Below are positions 62,361-64,000 of a stretch of DNA of 64,000 bases, piece by piece. The translations under genes and the position numbers were made by a program. Under the pieces are notes generated by a model. It had not been told where the DNA came from and searched no databases. It saw nothing but the letters and a program-made list of their open reading frames with translations. How positions within the stretch are numbered: the first letter of the stretch is position 1; each line of letters starts with the position of its first letter. Origin of the DNA: CALBPI01 sp039027435 (GTDB taxonomy: Bacteria; Pseudomonadota; Gammaproteobacteria; Steroidobacterales; Woeseiaceae); assembly GCA_039027435.1 (NCBI GenBank), contig JBCCKF010000012.1:62001-126000 (forward strand). Reading direction: 5' to 3'.

Positions 62361-63584
62361 CTAAGGCGCTACGAGAAGCTCCGCATATTGCTCAGCGAGG
62401 AACGCTGTGAACGCCACCGCCCCTTGATACCGGTTCAAGTGTGTGGTGTCGCTGAACATGGCATTCGTAACGGGTTCGATCGTTTGATAGTCACGCACGA
62501 CAAGGCCTGTTCCGGTTTCGATCTCGCGCACGACTGCGGCTTGCCGGTCAAGCGCCTCGGGTGGGTTCTTAATCCAGTCGGTATTTTTCGGCAGCATCAC
62601 GATCTCGACGTGATCCGAAATCGCCTGGAAATTTTCGACGATACGGATGAAGGCTTCGACGAGCTCGGGGTCAAAATGTAGCTCTTCAATATCGGCGCTT
62701 TGAATCCGGTCCAGTCGATCCACGGCCAGGTTGTAATCGGAAGCGGCGAGGTTGTAGTACTCGTTGATCAGATCAACGGTCTCGGGTGAGCGCTCGCTCT
62801 TGATGGTGCCGCCGCCCTGCCACGGGTAGTACCAGTCGGTGCCGTCGTAGTCCGGATAGTCTTCCTCCAGACGTGGCGTGAGCACTTTGACGATTTCCCC
62901 GATTCTCTCCTCTGCGGCTTCGTCAGGTTCGAAATCGACACCGGTGTCGTCGCGTGGTGTCTGGAACGGTCCACCCCAGAGAAACGTGGTGATCATTTCT
63001 GCAGAGATTCCGTCGCGGAGGTAGCGGATCAACGCCATACGGATACCGGACTCGGGGTCATCGAGTGTGATGTCGCGAAGCTCGGGTGGGTTGGCTAGCA
63101 GCGAGATATACGACTCTTCGAGTGCGGCCTGCAGGTTGCGGCGAGACTTGGTGGTCTGAAAGGGATTGAACTCGATTACGACGAGTTTCAATCGTCGATC
63201 GTTGGCTTCGAAATCATCGCGAATGCGGCGTGCGAGATAATCCTGAAACATCGGGTTCAAGCCACCGAATCCAAAGTTGAAGGACTTGATATTGCCGCCC
63301 GCCTGGTTGATCGCCATATCGAATTCGCGTGGTGAGAATCCGGCATCGATCATCGAGGAGCCAAACGCGATCACAAGATCCTGCGGTTCCTCCACGATCT
63401 GTGGCAAGGCGTCGCGCGCCTGTGTAACGCGCTCTAGCAGACTACTCGATCCTACGCCGAGCATCGCCAGTACCCCCTTAACCAGGGCGAGAGACAGGCC
63501 CATGCCGATCAGCACGGTTAGGAAGATACGTGCAAATACGCGCCGTTGGTCCGGCGAATCAGAACTGGAAGTAGATGAATTCAC
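62361..63584 (-). CDS. Membrane-anchored SGNH-like protein of an O-acetylation pair
   Basis: 407 aa. One N-terminal helix (IFLTVLIGMGLSLALVKGVL) is followed by an extracytoplasmic domain with an SGNH-like nucleophile motif (LVIAFGSSMIDAGFSPREFD, ~70-90) and a C-terminal Asp-x-x-His (MFSDTTHLNRY). This fits AlgJ/AlgX- and DltD-like partners of MBOAT acyltransferases, which complete transfer of acetyl groups to an exported polymer. It overlaps the 3' end of the MBOAT gene by 26 bp. The polymer cannot be inferred. Confidence 0.75.
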   Translation of the reverse strand: MNSSTSSSDSPDQRRVFARIFLTVLIGMGLSLALVKGVLAMLGVGSSSLLERVTQARDALPQIVEEPQDLVIAFGSSMIDAGFSPREFDMAINQAGGNIKSFNFGFGGLNPMFQDYLARRIRDDFEANDRRLKLVVIEFNPFQTTKSRRNLQAALEESYISLLANPPELRDITLDDPESGIRMALIRYLRDGISAEMITTFLWGGPFQTPRDDTGVDFEPDEAAEERIGEIVKVLTPRLEEDYPDYDGTDWYYPWQGGGTIKSERSPETVDLINEYYNLAASDYNLAVDRLDRIQSADIEELHFDPELVEAFIRIVENFQAISDHVEIVMLPKNTDWIKNPPEALDRQAAVVREIETGTGLVVRDYQTIEPVTNAMFSDTTHLNRYQGAVAFTAFLAEQYAELLVAP

Positions 63585-64000
63585 TGCTCGGTTCTCCGGT
63601 CATGAGGCAAAGGGCCTGGAAAAAAACAAGGACGGGCCAGAACACCCATTTTTTTCGCTCGAATACCTTGCCTTTGCTGATTACGAACCAGTCTTGAAGA
63701 TGCATCCAGATCACGGCGATAACGGTCACTACAAACACGCGCCCGGCGATTGCGCTTTGCTCGGGTAGTGCGCCAAGTGAATGCAAATTCACGATGATGT
63801 CCCATGCCGAGTCGATGGAGTTTGCCCGGAACAAGACCCATCCGATTAGCACGAGGTAGAACGTCATTGCCCATTTGAGCAAGGTAAGAATTCTCGAACG
63901 CGACCCAACAAACCCCGCAAAGGACTTCAGATTGGCGAGGTAGTGGGTGGCTGTAATGATCACGCCGTGGAAGAAGCCCCAGGCGACGAACGTCCACGCA
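63559..64000 (-). CDS. MBOAT-family O-acyltransferase (partial, 5' end outside window)
   Basis: The C-terminal ~146 residues are present. The MBOAT catalytic region starts at the window edge: FVAWGFFHGVIITATHYLAN contains the conserved His. Three further helices follow (LLKWAMTFYLVLIGWVLFRA; VFVVTVIAVIWMHLQDWFVI; WPVLVFFQALCLM). Such proteins pass acetyl groups across the inner membrane for O-acetylation of alginate, cellulose or other polymers. The downstream SGNH protein is the usual partner. Confidence 0.88.
   Translation of the reverse strand, partial: AWTFVAWGFFHGVIITATHYLANLKSFAGFVGSRSRILTLLKWAMTFYLVLIGWVLFRANSIDSAWDIIVNLHSLGALPEQSAIAGRVFVVTVIAVIWMHLQDWFVISKGKVFERKKWVFWPVLVFFQALCLMTGEPSSEFIYFQF

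Noticed and set aside
1..64000. CRISPR arrays, rRNA, tRNA or known riboswitches
   Set aside because: None seen: no regularly spaced repeats, no cloverleaf-like sequences and no recognisable riboswitch cores on reading both strands; a covariance search would be more sensitive.

Overview
The window looks like chromosome of a gammaproteobacterium (probably marine or environmental; order not resolved) carrying a large integrated island. The core part (about 20.6-64 kb) is GC-rich and encodes typical gammaproteobacterial genes: comM remnant, cytochrome c5, ctaA/cyoE, RND pump, che genes, sua5/tsaC and pyrD. The first 20.6 kb is visibly more AT-rich and consists of mobile-element and defence genes. 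No rRNA, tRNA or CRISPR array was seen.

Island (1-20.6 kb). From the left edge it carries a Gabija-type anti-phage pair on the minus strand (gajA, gajB cut by the window edge). Next comes a mobile-element module: an excisionase-like small HTH protein, a VirD4/HerA-like ATPase fused to a degenerate nuclease-like domain, a 165-aa unknown, a second VirD4-like ATPase, a RadC/JAB protein, an RNase H-fold (RuvC-like) protein and an XRE regulator. A cargo cassette on the plus strand follows, with a secreted RHS/YD-repeat protein ending in a NodB polysaccharide deacetylase domain and an overlapping HEAT-like membrane-anchored protein. The cassette is bracketed by two copies of a ~330-bp sequence; the second copy contains a dead XRE gene with two stop codons. 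A complete type II restriction-modification set follows (Dcm-like methylase, Vsr, MvaI/BcnI-family endonuclease), then an HTH-lipoprotein-small protein operon. The island ends abruptly in the C-terminal third of comM, a gene known as an insertion target for islands in other gammaproteobacteria.

Core region. 21-25 kb has a small membrane protein, a DUF1835-like protein, cytochrome c5 and the haem A pathway (ctaA, cyoE). 25-36 kb has two divergent efflux systems: an ABC (MacB-like) operon with three successive HlyD-type adaptors, and a complete RND tripartite pump. 36.7-41.8 kb has a large subtilisin-like secreted protease with a strong terminator, a two-repeat secreted protein and an MscS channel. 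41.8-51.7 kb is a chemotaxis operon read cheA-cheW-mcp-STAS-cheR-cheD-cheB-mcp, with soluble PAS-containing receptors that end in xWxxF tails and with no cheY. 51.9-64 kb has a GH16 glucanase with a malectin-like domain, a DUF885 protein with an altered metal motif, a BciA-like vinyl reductase, the t6A synthase Sua5, a Bacteroidota-type DUF3127 protein, two decayed lipoprotein genes, a diguanylate cyclase, pyrD, and an SGNH/MBOAT O-acetylation pair cut by the right edge.

The most interesting candidates for undescribed biology are the RHS-NodB/HEAT cassette with its duplicated regulatory flanks, and the mobile-element module with two coupling ATPases, an RNase H-fold protein and no recognisable relaxase.
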